Assembly (NCBI GenBank): GCA_037178625.1
Contig: CM074131.1
Span: 2,480,001 to 2,544,000, forward strand
DNA: 64,000 bases
DNA from: Skeletonema tropicum
Taxonomy: Eukaryota; Bacillariophyta; Thalassiosirophyceae; Thalassiosirales; Thalassiosiraceae
Reading direction: 5' to 3'
Positions 38,657 through 49,523 of the stretch are shown one piece after another; within the stretch, counting starts at the first letter, position 1, and the number at the start of each line of letters is the position of its first letter. The notes under the pieces were generated by a model. That model was given only the letters and a program-made list of their open reading frames with translations, did no database searches and was not told the origin of the DNA. The translations under genes and the position numbers were made by a program.

Positions 38657-40354
38657 TTATTCTGGAGAATCAACAGTGCTACAAAATTCTGCTGCAGACC
38701 CTCCTGCAATGTACCCGGTACTCCAACAGCCCATAAAGTTAAATCCTCCTGTGACTCCATCAACATCCAAAACCTCTCCAGCCATGAATAGCCCTGGTCT
38801 GATCTTACTCTCCATGTTCGTTAACTGTACCTCTTTCAGAAAAACTCCTCCTGCGGTAACAAACTCTTCTTTGAAGCTACTGAAACCTGTAGTTTGTAAT
38901 GGAAATGATGCTAGACTACTTGCAAGAGAACGAATCATTGCTTTGGAAGCATCACCCCAAACAAGATCTGGCGGTATGGATGAATGGGTCACAAGTGCAG
39001 CCCAAAGACGCTTGGGTATAATCGGTGCATTTGGTGCCTCAGTAGTTGATGTGTCGTCATTCTCATCAATGTTTTCTGTCATGAACAATGGACATCCAGT
39101 AGCCACTCGTCGTTTAGGTATCAAACGAGTCATTTCCCACAAAGCGTCCATCAGTACATCCTCACTACCACCAGTACTACCAAGTCGTCGTTGCTGTTCT
39201 TCAAACTTTGGACAGAAGTGCAGCTTCACTTCACAATTGTATTTGACAGCATGGAACTCTCTAGCTGCAAACGCTGATAAACGTAACGTAGCTGGCCCAG
39301 AGATCCCATGATGCGTAATGAGTAGGGGACCTTCTTGTGTAATGGCTGGTGCCTTCTTCTTTCGCTTCTTCTTTTTGGGTTTGGATGCTGTTGTTGTTTC
39401 ATCATTACTACTTGTTGGTTGTTCTGTATTATCTGGCTTCATTTCATCACTCACTGTCAGTGTCAGTCGAGCCGTTTGTACTGATAATCCTGCAATACCG
39501 TGGAATGTGCCACCCTCTCTCACCAATTCCTTCGTGTCAAAGGTAAATAGCGATGGAACAGGTTTGATAACTTTGTGACCAAGCGAACGAGCAATTTCAT
39601 GTCCGATGGGGAATGATCCAGTAGCAAGGATGAGAGCATCAAAGTATTCTTTTGATTCCTCTTTCGTTGATGTTGTAGATCTAGAAGAGATGTTGATTGC
39701 AAAGTTACCTTCATTATGGTTTTCGTCAGAGTCATCAATATATTCCACACTTTGTATTTTGGACTTTGTCCGTACCTCAACACCGGCCTTCATGGCAGCA
39801 TGTGCTATAGTATCAATGATAGTTTGTGAATTGTCAGTTACTGGAAACATCCTCCCATCACTCTCAGTTTTTAGCTTTACCCCCCTTGATGTGAACCAAT
39901 CATAAGCATCGTCAGGTGTAAATCGTTTTGTAAATAGACCACGCAATTCTTTATTCCCTCTAGGATAAGAAGACAGTATTTGAGGAAGTGGTTTTGTCAC
40001 ATCGTGCATTACATTGCATCGGCCACCACCGCTGATTCTAACTTTGGACATTGTTTTGGATGTGCCCTCGAAGACGACTACATCGCAGGAGGAGGAGGAG
40101 GCTGCATCTGCTGCTGCTGTGGCTGCAAACATACCGGATGCACCGCCGCCTATTACTGCTATTCTGCGTCGACGTGTTGTATTGGCATCGCTTTCACTAG
40201 ATGTAGACATCCACAATGATGATGATGATGATGATGATGATGTGCGCATCATGAATCGATGATGGAACACACCATGACGACGATTGTAGATCTGGAACGA
40301 GCAGATGCGCTTCATCATTTGAATGAAAAGCAGATATCGGATGCACTTCTTCAT
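38657..40354 (-). CDS. HI0933-family FAD-dependent oxidoreductase
   Basis: ORF of 565 residues. After a leader of ~65 residues (hydrophobic and basic, then poly-Ser from a GAT microsatellite at 40217-40241), the FAD-binding motif appears: [19 protein letters not shown]. Further family motifs: [44 protein letters not shown], a [16 protein letters not shown] segment and the C-terminal [20 protein letters not shown], which closes the FAD site. This matches the HI0933/YhiN flavoprotein family (NAD(P)/FAD-dependent; also called BaiN-like), whose physiological substrate is mostly unknown. The leader suggests organelle targeting. Contains a Lys-rich insert ([10 protein letters not shown]) near residue 330. 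Confidence 0.88.
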   Translation of the reverse strand: MKKCIRYLLFIQMMKRICSFQIYNRRHGVFHHRFMMRTSSSSSSSSLWMSTSSESDANTTRRRRIAVIGGGASGMFAATAAADAASSSSCDVVVFEGTSKTMSKVRISGGGRCNVMHDVTKPLPQILSSYPRGNKELRGLFTKRFTPDDAYDWFTSRGVKLKTESDGRMFPVTDNSQTIIDTIAHAAMKAGVEVRTKSKIQSVEYIDDSDENHNEGNFAINISSRSTTSTKEESKEYFDALILATGSFPIGHEIARSLGHKVIKPVPSLFTFDTKELVREGGTFHGIAGLSVQTARLTLTVSDEMKPDNTEQPTSSNDETTTASKPKKKKRKKKAPAITQEGPLLITHHGISGPATLRLSAFAAREFHAVKYNCEVKLHFCPKFEEQQRRLGSTGGSEDVLMDALWEMTRLIPKRRVATGCPLFMTENIDENDDTSTTEAPNAPIIPKRLWAALVTHSSIPPDLVWGDASKAMIRSLASSLASFPLQTTGFSSFKEEFVTAGGVFLKEVQLTNMESKIRPGLFMAGEVLDVDGVTGGFNFMGCWSTGYIAGGSAAEFCSTVDSPE

Positions 40355-40669
40355 ATTATCTCAACTACCAAGCTTCTCTATCTCTGCCCTGGATGCTGGT
40401 GGCCTCTTTACTGACCATCTCATCTATGGTACAACGCAATCATGTTTTGGTGGGCGAGGTGACGCGAGGTGGGATGATGGTGATGGGTGATGGTTGATGG
40501 TGGTGATGGGTGGGTGAAAAATCGAAAAAATACGCACTTTTTCGTACGCACGATACACATGACTTATGTTTTCTCGTCAGGAACGAGAACTTCAACATCA
40601 CCATGTCGAATTATTTGAACTCCGAACTCCCACATGCGCCCCATGAATAATTGTCAATAGATAGCAACC
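40355..40669. promoter_or_regulatory. Divergent promoter region with GGTGAT repeats
   Basis: 315 bp between the flavoprotein (minus) and the PDZ protein (plus). It includes an imperfect run of ggtgat/ggtggtgat units at about 40467-40516, which could be a regulatory microsatellite. Otherwise unremarkable. Confidence 0.45.
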
Positions 40670-43600
40670 ATGACCGATCGCAGCAGCGACGGAGAGTCGT
40701 CCGAGTCCGAGATAGGAAGCCTGCAATCGTCTCAGTCGAGCGCCTCATCTCAGTCGAGCGCCTCATCTCAGTCGAGCAGATCGGCCGATTCAAGTAGCCG
40801 AGAAGGCGGCGAAGGGTCCTCCGCGGCGGCCTCTGTTTCATTAGCGTCGAGTAGATCCCGATCCACCCGATCGGCAGCCTCCAGCAGCGCGTCGTCTCGA
40901 TCCAGTAGTAGTAGTAGTAATAGATCGTCGCCGCAGAGCTCGGTGGCATCTCAATCCGAAGCCGTGTCGTTTGATATTGAAGATGATGCGTTGAAAGTGG
41001 GAGTCGGTAACAGTAATATTGCAGTGGACCTTAATAATAACGTTCAAGAAAGCAATGCAGATCATAGCGATGATGACGACAGCACCGTGTCTTCTGGTCC
41101 ATCAACATCGGCTAGTGGTAGTCGAGAGGGGAGCAGCCGAAGTCCATTTACTGAGGCAGAGAGTGCCCAGAGTAAATCAGAAGTGAGTAGTCAAAATAAT
41201 AATACGGGAGGGGAAGAATTATTGAACAAAAAAGTGAATGGACATTCATCGCCTCAATCACCAGAAGATAATCATCAGTATCATCCGCGATATCAAAATG
41301 GTGGTCGTACGGCATTAACATCATCGTTGCTAGTGGCAGCAGAAGAAAATTTATCATCATCAATGAACCAATCAATGAATCAAGGCAAACGAGTCTCTGG
41401 TGGTCACTTAACAAGTTCAATGATAGCAGGAGTTGCTGCTGAAGATTCACCTTTAAAAGGTCTCCTAACAAGTTCAATGATAGCAGGAGTTGCTGCTGAA
41501 GATTCACCATTAAAAGGTCTCTTAACAAGTTCAATGATAGCAGGAGTTGCTGCTGAAGATTCACCAGTAAAAAATGAGCGCAACAAAAGATCTCTCAAAC
41601 CAATACTAACGCAATCAATGATAGCAGCTGCAGCAGAAGGTTTAGTAACAACGCCAACAGAAGGGAAACATATCCTGTCAAAGGATGAGGTGATTGGATC
41701 TACAATTGAAATGCCAACACCACAGTTAGGCACAAAATATATCAAGATAAAATTGATAGACCCAACAAAAAATGATAAAGACGAGGCGGAACCAATCTAT
41801 GTGACAATGAAGATAGAAATCCCAACAAGTCAAGAACCTTCATGGAACAATGTCGAAACAAGTGTTGGTATGGGACAAACTGTCCAAATGTCATTCTTAG
41901 AGGGTGGCGATAAGGGGACGCCAAACAACATTCATGAGAGACGTGTCGCAATAAAACATGATGAATCGGATAGGGAACGTATAAAGAAAGAAACGGACAA
42001 GGTTCTAAGTGAAGTCGCAGAAGAATTGCCCCCACAGGATATTATTAAAAGAAAAGGTGATGAACCTGAAACAGCTCCACTGAAGAAAACAGCTCCACTG
42101 AAGAAGCAACATCAATTTGTGGAGGCGCGTCAAATTAATGGTCGGCGATTAGCTAGAAGGAGATCATCCGCTGATTTGCTAGGATCATTGGAACAGTTGT
42201 CAGAGGAAAATCAAAAGAATAATCGACCGACGCTAGTGAGAAGGAGATCGTCGATCGATTTACAAACAAGGAGAACATCAATTGAAAGTGTTACAAAGGA
42301 GGAAAGTGCCCCAACGGAGCGCCAAAACAATCGTCCGATAAGAAGGAGAGCATCAGTAGAATCATCATCATCGTCATCATCATCATCATCGGCTGAATCA
42401 TCTTCCGTTGAATCACAATCATCTTCTGTTGAATCACAACCAAGCAGAGAAGCAGTTGAAAATGTTCCAGAGAAGCAAGAAAACAAACGTCGGAAATTGA
42501 GAAGAAGGAGATCATCAGCTGAATTACTAGCGTCATTCAAACATATACAAGAAGAAAACGAAAAGAAAAATCGTCCGGGGATGGTGAAAATGAAATCGTT
42601 GGAAGAACTGCCAACAAAAAGGAGAACATCAATTGACCTTGTTCCAGAGGAGCGCCAAAACAATCTTCCGATAAGAAGGAGATCAAGTCTTGAAGAATCA
42701 TCATCTTCATCATCATCATCGGCTAAACCATCATCAGTAGAATCATTATCAGTTGAATCACAACCAGTCAAAGAGGCAGTTGAAAATGTTCCAGAAGAGC
42801 AACAAAACAATCGCCCGCCACTAACGAGAAGGAGATCATCAGCTGAATTACAACCAAGAAGGAGATCATCAGCCGGAATCCAATCTGTAGCACTCAGCGT
42901 AGATAGTTTACCAATTCCCGAAAAGGGTCTTCAACCATTCGAAATTCCTTCGCTCATCACTTCCACAATCAACAAGTCTGATCCAAATCAAAAAGTTGGT
43001 CTTGCCTTTCGGAAGAGTGGGGGAGCCAATACTGTCATTATAGACAAGATTTCGCCAGGATCTCCATTCCAGGGTAGCGACTTACGAGCGGGTCATGAAA
43101 TCATAACCATCAATGGTCAACGTGTGAATACCGCTCGAAGAGCTGCCGAGGTTGTGAGGGAGAGTCGTGATAGTTTAACACTGATAGTCAGTAATGCGAT
43201 ACGACCGCCTGGGACGATGTATACAATGTTGTCAACGAGCATTGGCATGTACTTCAAAATGAAGAATGGGTTGGTACAACTGATGAAAGTCGATGAAAAC
43301 AGTCCCGTGGCGACATCATCGATGAAGGTGGGAGATTTCATTCTAGCCGTGAATGGCGAGGTGACGGGATCAATATCTAAGGTTATGGATGCGTTTGACG
43401 ACAGTGCAAGAGAGGAATTCATTCCGGTATTGTTCCTTAGCATGCGCCATCTTCGAACCACTTTGGTAGATACAAATATTGGAGATCGTGAAAAGGAATG
43501 GTCAGATGATTTTGATGAGTGCACAATATTTGAATCGACCGGTTCAATGACTTTACGGTGTAAGGACGATGGTCTGTGCGAGCTGGTAGATCTATCACTG

Positions 43601-43873
43601 AAGACTAATGGCATACATGATCATCCTCTTCAGTCCGTTGTGGAGGCCATAAACCATGGCATCATTTGTTTATTGTCGGCTATTCGAGAGGGAGTGAAGA
43701 ATGGTTCAAGTTCTTCAAACGGGAGAAATGGAGGTCTGTCTCCGAGTAGAAGCCAACAGGTGAAACAGCGTGGCAATGACAAATTAGCCGAGATATTGGA
43801 TTCAGGATTCTTGAGCGAAGACGAATACAAAGCAATCAAATCGAAGCTTGCGGCTTCGAATCTAGTTGGTTAA
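40670..43873 (+). CDS. Ser-rich protein with two PDZ domains and a SHOCT-like tail
   Basis: ORF of 1067 residues with ATG at 40670. Residues 1-110 are almost all Ser/Ala/Arg. Around residues 244-300 a ~19-residue unit LTSSMIAGVAAEDSPLKGL is repeated three times in tandem. Residues ~490-740 contain about nine RRRSS or RRxS motifs (RRRSSADLL, RRRSSIDL, RRASVES, RRRRSSAELL), ideal basophilic kinase (PKA/AGC/CaMK-like) sites. PDZ 1 spans ~780-845 (KVGLAFRKSGG; SPFQGSDLRAGHEIITINGQ) and PDZ 2 ~860-930 (LAVNGEVTGSISKVMDAF). The last 30 residues (LAEILDSGFLSEDEYKAIKS) resemble a SHOCT oligomerisation motif. Likely a phospho-regulated scaffold; partners unknown. Confidence 0.8.
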   Translation: MTDRSSDGESSESEIGSLQSSQSSASSQSSASSQSSRSADSSSREGGEGSSAAASVSLASSRSRSTRSAASSSASSRSSSSSSNRSSPQSSVASQSEAVSFDIEDDALKVGVGNSNIAVDLNNNVQESNADHSDDDDSTVSSGPSTSASGSREGSSRSPFTEAESAQSKSEVSSQNNNTGGEELLNKKVNGHSSPQSPEDNHQYHPRYQNGGRTALTSSLLVAAEENLSSSMNQSMNQGKRVSGGHLTSSMIAGVAAEDSPLKGLLTSSMIAGVAAEDSPLKGLLTSSMIAGVAAEDSPVKNERNKRSLKPILTQSMIAAAAEGLVTTPTEGKHILSKDEVIGSTIEMPTPQLGTKYIKIKLIDPTKNDKDEAEPIYVTMKIEIPTSQEPSWNNVETSVGMGQTVQMSFLEGGDKGTPNNIHERRVAIKHDESDRERIKKETDKVLSEVAEELPPQDIIKRKGDEPETAPLKKTAPLKKQHQFVEARQINGRRLARRRSSADLLGSLEQLSEENQKNNRPTLVRRRSSIDLQTRRTSIESVTKEESAPTERQNNRPIRRRASVESSSSSSSSSSAESSSVESQSSSVESQPSREAVENVPEKQENKRRKLRRRRSSAELLASFKHIQEENEKKNRPGMVKMKSLEELPTKRRTSIDLVPEERQNNLPIRRRSSLEESSSSSSSSAKPSSVESLSVESQPVKEAVENVPEEQQNNRPPLTRRRSSAELQPRRRSSAGIQSVALSVDSLPIPEKGLQPFEIPSLITSTINKSDPNQKVGLAFRKSGGANTVIIDKISPGSPFQGSDLRAGHEIITINGQRVNTARRAAEVVRESRDSLTLIVSNAIRPPGTMYTMLSTSIGMYFKMKNGLVQLMKVDENSPVATSSMKVGDFILAVNGEVTGSISKVMDAFDDSAREEFIPVLFLSMRHLRTTLVDTNIGDREKEWSDDFDECTIFESTGSMTLRCKDDGLCELVDLSLKTNGIHDHPLQSVVEAINHGIICLLSAIREGVKNGSSSSNGRNGGLSPSRSQQVKQRGNDKLAEILDSGFLSEDEYKAIKSKLAASNLVG

Positions 43874-43900
43874 TAAGTGTTTTATTTATAATAAAGTTAT

Positions 43901-45667
43901 TCATACAAATTGCTGCCTACGCTCATTTCTCCTTTGCACACCGTAGTTTCTCAACAAAATGAAAGCAAGTCTACACAGCGGGATTGCGAAGAATAACCCG
44001 GCATAAAACCGAAGGATCTTGAACAGACCCAATATCAGAGATGATGCAGCAACTATTAGTTTGTCGCTGCCTTGACGTTTGCTCCGCCTTGAACTTCCCG
44101 AAACAGCAGTTGCAGTTGCAGCGGCAGCAGCCACGGGTAGCTCGAGTAATCCTCCTGGCGACAACGCATTCTGAATCCAAATAACGCCGACGAAATTCAA
44201 TAGCCCCAAGAACACGCACTGACCAAATTGTTGGCGCGATAGTTCAGTGAGAACGAATGGGCGTTCATAAAGATACAATGGAGTGCCATCGGACGATGAA
44301 GAAGCAGTAGAATACGAAGTGTCTTCATCCTCCTTGTACAAAATCGATGATATATTCATATCCGAAGAAGAGGCAGCAAACTCAGAACTTCCTAGCGAGA
44401 AGAGCCTTTGTGATGTGGCGTTGATGTCATGGTTCATCTCAGCCATCAATTCAGGGAAACAAAATCTTGCATCCATATTATCGCTTCCACTATCAGAGTC
44501 AACTGGCTTTCCATTGAAGTACGTCACAACAGTCATGGCTTCACCCATGGCAGATGCATCGTCTGCTGACTTGGGAGGATTGTCGACATAAGGCAAAAGC
44601 TCTCGAAGAGAGACACCATTGCCACCCGATGACGATGATAATGCAATGATGATTGATGCTCTAAACTTCCACCTCTCTAGATCTCGCCGAGATGTAGTAA
44701 ATTTGTTACTACTACCTGCGTCATCACTTGGTCCAAACAGAAATTCGACTGCAATCGAGAGTAATCCTCGCTGCTCATTTGTTTGATTCAGTGATCCTGA
44801 TTGAGATTGTTGAGTGTCACTGTCATCTCCCCACGTCCCTCTTCTCATCATGGCAATACCATCCATATCATTGTTATACGTGCTTCCTCCCCACCGCCTG
44901 GCAACTTCTCCTCCCCGTCCCCATCTTCGACTCATTCGTCCCAATCTCATCCAGAAGAATATATGCATGGGATTTCCACAACATACACTCATCATCATGG
45001 CCAAATCTCCTGCAACTTCACGTAAAAATGGATCTTGATTGCCTCCTCCCATGTTACCTCCACAGATTGCATAGAGCCATAGTATCTGTCTCAATTCAAA
45101 GAATAAGAATCGTACTCGATGCATGAGAGGGTGGTTTCTATGTCCACCTCCACCACCTCCATGCCCACCTCGTGCCATGGCAATGGCTGCAGCTACGAGT
45201 AGACATATACCTGCAATTATCAGCACTGCCAAAGAAATGATCAGTCCAAAAGCAGTAAATACTTTGATCGCTTTGACAACACCAATCGATAAAGTCTGCA
45301 GTCGTTGTTGGAGATCTGCATTCCGTCTATGCCGCAAAGCACGCTTTTCAAAATCATGCGGAAATGTAAACACCATCGACGTGGTGGCGGTTGCGGCGGT
45401 ATCTGGATGTTCCACCTTTTCAAATATAAATGATGCACCATCTTCTCCACCCCCAACGGCGGATAATAACCCGCATAGTTCACGTGTGGCATCATCGATG
45501 CTTAGGCCGAGAGTCGATACGAGTTGGGCTGGTCGAACAACATGGCAGTGTTTGTCTTCGTTGTTTTCGGATGAGCTGTTTCGGACTAGTTCGAGGATGT
45601 CAATGTCTGGTGCTGAAGCGGCGAGATGCTCTGCTTCTTCTCCTGAGACTTGGTTGCTAATTTCCAT
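43901..45667 (-). CDS. Multi-pass membrane protein, plant At5g03900-like
   Basis: ORF of 588 residues, ATG at 45665-45667. The N-terminal domain has STLGLSIDDATRELCGLLSA (winged-helix-like) and VFTFPHDFEKRALRHR. Two or three hydrophobic helices follow around residues 135-165 (IKVFTAFGLIISLAVLIIAG), then a Gly/His-rich loop, a cysteine-containing segment, an LLSIAVEFLFGPSDD block and another WKFRASIIIAL...GVSLRELLPYVDNP domain. C-terminal helices (VFLGLLNFVGVIWIQNAL; KILRFYAGLFFAIPLCRLAF) end it. The order FPxxF / FLFG / LLPYxD / VxYFNGKP agrees with the uncharacterised plant and cyanobacterial membrane proteins of the At5g03900 type. Its role is unknown; in plants it is placed in plastids. 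No plastid leader is obvious here. Confidence 0.6.
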   Translation of the reverse strand: MEISNQVSGEEAEHLAASAPDIDILELVRNSSSENNEDKHCHVVRPAQLVSTLGLSIDDATRELCGLLSAVGGGEDGASFIFEKVEHPDTAATATTSMVFTFPHDFEKRALRHRRNADLQQRLQTLSIGVVKAIKVFTAFGLIISLAVLIIAGICLLVAAAIAMARGGHGGGGGGHRNHPLMHRVRFLFFELRQILWLYAICGGNMGGGNQDPFLREVAGDLAMMMSVCCGNPMHIFFWMRLGRMSRRWGRGGEVARRWGGSTYNNDMDGIAMMRRGTWGDDSDTQQSQSGSLNQTNEQRGLLSIAVEFLFGPSDDAGSSNKFTTSRRDLERWKFRASIIIALSSSSGGNGVSLRELLPYVDNPPKSADDASAMGEAMTVVTYFNGKPVDSDSGSDNMDARFCFPELMAEMNHDINATSQRLFSLGSSEFAASSSDMNISSILYKEDEDTSYSTASSSSDGTPLYLYERPFVLTELSRQQFGQCVFLGLLNFVGVIWIQNALSPGGLLELPVAAAAATATAVSGSSRRSKRQGSDKLIVAASSLILGLFKILRFYAGLFFAIPLCRLAFILLRNYGVQRRNERRQQFV

Positions 45668-47678
45668 GGTGTTTTGTAGGCGTCGGTAGTTGGTATTGTA
45701 GAAAGCTTTTTCTGAAGGCTTCGGTCATATTCATATAGCTGTCTTAAATCAACAAACCTATGAGGTAGATTTTTTTGTGTACGTAGGAATCGTCCAAGAA
45801 GCGGTACCAAAGTGGCGCCAACGATCATCGAGCACATCGTCACCATGGGATTTCCGCCCGATCATCGTACTTTACTAGAGGCATGGTGTTATTATATAAA
45901 AGATGTAATGCTCGGGGTATTTATATGGATATATATGAATGTATGAAGTGACTTGATATGTACCGATTTTTACATTTGATGCAAAATAAAAGCCAATCAG
46001 TGCACATGGATGTTTATCCTCATCTCCTCCGTGATCAATGAACGATGGTGCTATAACAAATATTTCAGCACTATCGACACCAAACACTGTTAAAATAACG
46101 ATTATACAGTTATGTTATGAATGTGTATATCTTTTTGTTGCATAATAATTCGTTTTGAGGCCCACAGATCCCTGTCATTCAACACAAACACTTGTGTTTG
46201 AACACCTATCTCCTACAAGAGAATACACTTTGTGCATTCCAACGATGTCAGCAGTGACCATATGCAGCTTTATCCGTCAACCATTACTTCATTGAAACCG
46301 GAGAATCATAACAAGTCACTGAAGATTCCACTCCGATCTATTCAGAGCAATGTAGCGCCATAACAACAGCCTTCTTCGGAGACAATATGTGCACTTATTC
46401 CACCCTGATTGAACTTCAAGTCACACAACTATGACCCTGTCTCTCCAATCAAATGCAATAGTTGCTGTGCCTTTGTTGTCGGATGGTGAGGTTGGATTGA
46501 ACAACGAAACCATTGGAATTTGTTCGAGGAATGGCCATGTGTTGGGCTATGGTGATACCAAGGCTGAGTTCGCCGATGGTAGTGTAGTCAGTGAAATCGG
46601 ATCTCCTTAACAGCTCCATGGCACAAAGCGATCCTTCCATATTATTGAGAGCTCTCCTGTCGTGTTTAGTTGTCTCGTCATGATCAGAGGTCGGAATAGA
46701 GCAATGAAATGGGTGACATTTGTGTGTAATCGATGATGTGATGTGCAGCAGCAACATGGTGCCTGACGGAGTGCTATGGCCATATGAAGTCACTAACAAT
46801 GAATCACACCGACACCCAATATCTATATGTATAAGCGGCGGCGAGGGTTGATGGAGAGAGGCCGATTGTACCATTCATATTGAGTGGAATTGGACGATGA
46901 TGCTACGATGATGGTAATTTGCGCTGCTATAGCGGCATTTTGATTTGCGTCTCTGCTCTTTAATAACTAAGTTGGGTAGGCTCGGCTTTGGATTCCTTGT
47001 GTTCTAAGCTATTCATGGACTACCATACCCAACCACCTGTAGATGTAATGGAGGAGGTGTGGTTTTTTATGTTATGGCACTTTTATGGCGGAAATGGTGC
47101 CATGGCGTGGTGGATTGTCGCGGTGGTGGAACTTTTTGGTGGTGGCCAAAAACACATTTGGGGGCTCTTCTGACCTTCTCAAGTGCCGGATGGAGCTACA
47201 TACTATTCCTACGTACATACGCTACCCCGTAGGGTCCGTGATTTAAGACAGCTATATTATACATGGTGAATCGTGATCTTTTTTGTTGTGAGTTTGAATA
47301 GGCGATTTCTTCTGGCGCAGAAAAGAGATCTTGCTCTTTCTCACAGCTCTCAAGTCTCACATTCCCTCCAGATGAGACCTGTTATCTTGATTCAAGCTCA
47401 ACCACAATAATTGATTAGTACGCAGCAGCTCGACCTTATTGCCCCTGGGCACATGCATATAAATCTGTAGCACGTGTCATTCAGCCACAAGAGATGATTC
47501 GAACCCAACCCGCCCTTCCGTCCAGAGTTACTTGCCCGTAAATGTAAAGAACAAAGGTGTGCTTTCTACTTCTACATAAAAGTAAAAGTATCGGTACTTT
47601 CCACTTCAAGGAACTACAAGTTGTTAGTAGCCTTATTCTGGAGCTTCCAACTCAAATCCTAAATCGTGGTCGTGGCGG
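45668..47678. other. Intergenic region, ~2.0 kb
   Basis: Large gap between two minus-strand genes. Several short ORFs (for example 46449-46874 minus and 45586-45846 minus) show no family features. A gattcgaaccc motif at 47496 resembles a tRNA B-box but no cloverleaf can be folded around it. AT-rich, no tandem repeats. Confidence 0.45.
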
Positions 47679-47741
47679 CTACAAATCCAAGAGAGCTCGC
47701 AAATAGCTCTGTCTCTTCGTCAGGTCTTCTCCGAGATTTGT

Positions 47742-49523
47742 TCATTTCCAATGCGTCACAGATAAGTGTTTTATACTGTCAACTGCCCTGATTTGTCTTC
47801 GCTTCAAAATGGTGTGGCCAAGAAGTGAATTAGTGTCCCCAATGAAATGGCATTGGCCATCTACTTCAATACCAACTTTCCGTCCATTGACCAAAACGAG
47901 CGCATCTATACCGTAGCCACTGCCTAAAACAGTCTCATTTGATTGAAGACCCATGGAAGATAGTGTCATTAAGATGCTATGCTGATATTTTGATTCTTTT
48001 CTAGCACTCTCGATAAAAACATTGTGACACTTATCACGCAAGTCTTTCGGCAGTCCACCACGCTTCTTCTCCTTTGCCTGCCATAAATGCCACTGATAGA
48101 GCTGACGCAACTCAGCATCATCTAGCTCACTTTCCATTTCGACGCATTTATAGAGGAAACGCTGATTGAACAGAGATGGTGCATCTACATCAGCTACAGC
48201 AAAAGCCCATGCAATTGACACTAGATCTATACAGCTCAACGTGTCCAAAATCTTTACCAATACTGGCAAAAATGCTTGAAAAAGTTCCTTCTTGTTCTTG
48301 ATTATATTCATACTCGCAAAGGACCATAAAATGTTAGCAATACTTCGGGGGTTGAAGTCATCTCTCCGCTGAACGGATGCCAGAGAAAGTCTTTCGAAGA
48401 GATCGGAGTGTCTAATGCGAGCGTCTGCATACGCCGCTGCTATTCTGCTAAGATGTATCGTATCGAACGTACCGATGTCGTCAACTCCAACAATATGATG
48501 TGCAATCTTCTGAAACAACATGCGATGACGTTGCCTTTGATTTAAACCCTCTTGCAGTCCCCCCCAACGGTAAACAAGCTGATTATCTACCTCTTCAGAC
48601 CTGTCGCACTCGATCTTGTATTTCTTCGCACAAGCCCACGTAATGTTGGAAAGATTGATCGAGTCGAACTTATCTAGTTTGTCAAGCTTAATAATGTGAT
48701 CCATCATTCTACTGAAAAGTGGTAGATGAAAAATATCCGCAGTGGCGTAAGCCCAGAACACATTTGAAAAAGACTGCGGCTGAAAAGATGCCAAGCTGCG
48801 AAGTCCAAGAATATGATTCGCTATCTTCTCAAAGAGTCTCTCATTTGGTTCATTGTTCTTATTGCCAACGGTGGCACATGCCCACAATACGATGGCAAGT
48901 TCTTGTGGTTTCCAATTACCTAAGCTATCAAGTTTTTCGATGTGAGTCCCAACCTTCTCGAAGAGATTCTTGTCGTACACTCCAATAGTTGCAAAAGCCC
49001 ACAACGTAGTTGAAAGTTCTTGCGGGAGAAATGTCTCCAAAGGATACCTCGAAAAGTTATCAAGTCTAGCGATATGATTTGCCACTTTGTCAAACAAGCT
49101 TTGATGGTACACACCACATTTTGCGTATGCCCACACTGTGTTTGAAAGTGCTTGTGGGTTGAACGAATTTAAGTCACGATTGCCAATCATCTCCGCTACT
49201 TCATCAAAAAGTATCTGACTAGAGACATCAACTTTTGCGAATGACCAAACCAGGTTGGAAAAGTCTTGAGGATTGAAATTGTCGAGTAAAGCTATGGCAC
49301 CATCCACAAACGATTGGAATACGCTATCTTTTGGCCTGTTGTTGTCATCAAGTAAGAGCGTCCGGAAAATCATCTCGCAGCTCTGCTCCTTATACTGCTT
49401 AATTTTGAGCAATGAACCTATAAGTTTGGAGATATCATAGATTATGCAGCTCAAATTCTTTGCGTTGAATGATCCTAGCCTATTCCGTGTATGACGGAAT
49501 AATTTATGTACACTTGACGCCAT
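47742..49523 (-). CDS. RAP-domain helical-repeat protein (organelle RNA-binding type)
   Basis: ATG at 49521-49523 (MASSVHKLFRH; the open frame starts at GTG 49541). It contains about eight ~38-residue helical repeats with the signature FxPQxLSNxxWAYAKxG (NPQALSNTVWAYAKCGV, LPQELSTTLWAFATIGV, KPQELAIVLWACATVG), typical of OPR/FAST-kinase-like proteins that bind organelle RNA. The C-terminus is a RAP domain: VNGRKVGIEVDGQCHFIGD, LLGHTILKRRQIRAVDS, VTHWK, then TGA at 47742-47744. The 20 codons after the TGA (LGEDLTKRQSYLRALL) look like the usual RAP end, so the stop replaces a conserved Trp position; see findings. Probably acts on mitochondrial or plastid RNA. Only ~54 bp separate its ATG from the stop of the next upstream gene. 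Confidence 0.82.
   Translation of the reverse strand: MASSVHKLFRHTRNRLGSFNAKNLSCIIYDISKLIGSLLKIKQYKEQSCEMIFRTLLLDDNNRPKDSVFQSFVDGAIALLDNFNPQDFSNLVWSFAKVDVSSQILFDEVAEMIGNRDLNSFNPQALSNTVWAYAKCGVYHQSLFDKVANHIARLDNFSRYPLETFLPQELSTTLWAFATIGVYDKNLFEKVGTHIEKLDSLGNWKPQELAIVLWACATVGNKNNEPNERLFEKIANHILGLRSLASFQPQSFSNVFWAYATADIFHLPLFSRMMDHIIKLDKLDKFDSINLSNITWACAKKYKIECDRSEEVDNQLVYRWGGLQEGLNQRQRHRMLFQKIAHHIVGVDDIGTFDTIHLSRIAAAYADARIRHSDLFERLSLASVQRRDDFNPRSIANILWSFASMNIIKNKKELFQAFLPVLVKILDTLSCIDLVSIAWAFAVADVDAPSLFNQRFLYKCVEMESELDDAELRQLYQWHLWQAKEKKRGGLPKDLRDKCHNVFIESARKESKYQHSILMTLSSMGLQSNETVLGSGYGIDALVLVNGRKVGIEVDGQCHFIGDTNSLLGHTILKRRQIRAVDSIKHLSVTHWK

Noticed and set aside
40200..40260. GAT trinucleotide run as a regulatory element
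   Set aside because: It lies inside the flavoprotein coding region and simply encodes a poly-Ser leader stretch.
45586..45846. 86-residue minus-strand ORF overlapping the start of the At5g03900-like gene
   Set aside because: Overlaps a well supported coding start in another frame; no splice sites to make it a leader exon.
46449..46874. 141-residue minus-strand ORF
   Set aside because: His/Ser/Thr-rich without recognisable domain; probably chance in a long intergenic region.
47460..47540. tRNA gene on the minus strand (gattcgaaccc motif)
   Set aside because: The T-arm stem does not pair and no acceptor or anticodon arm can be drawn around it.
47742..47744. Selenocysteine codon in the RAP protein
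   Set aside because: The position corresponds to Trp in the family and no SECIS-like hairpin was recognised downstream, so a nonsense change or error is more likely.
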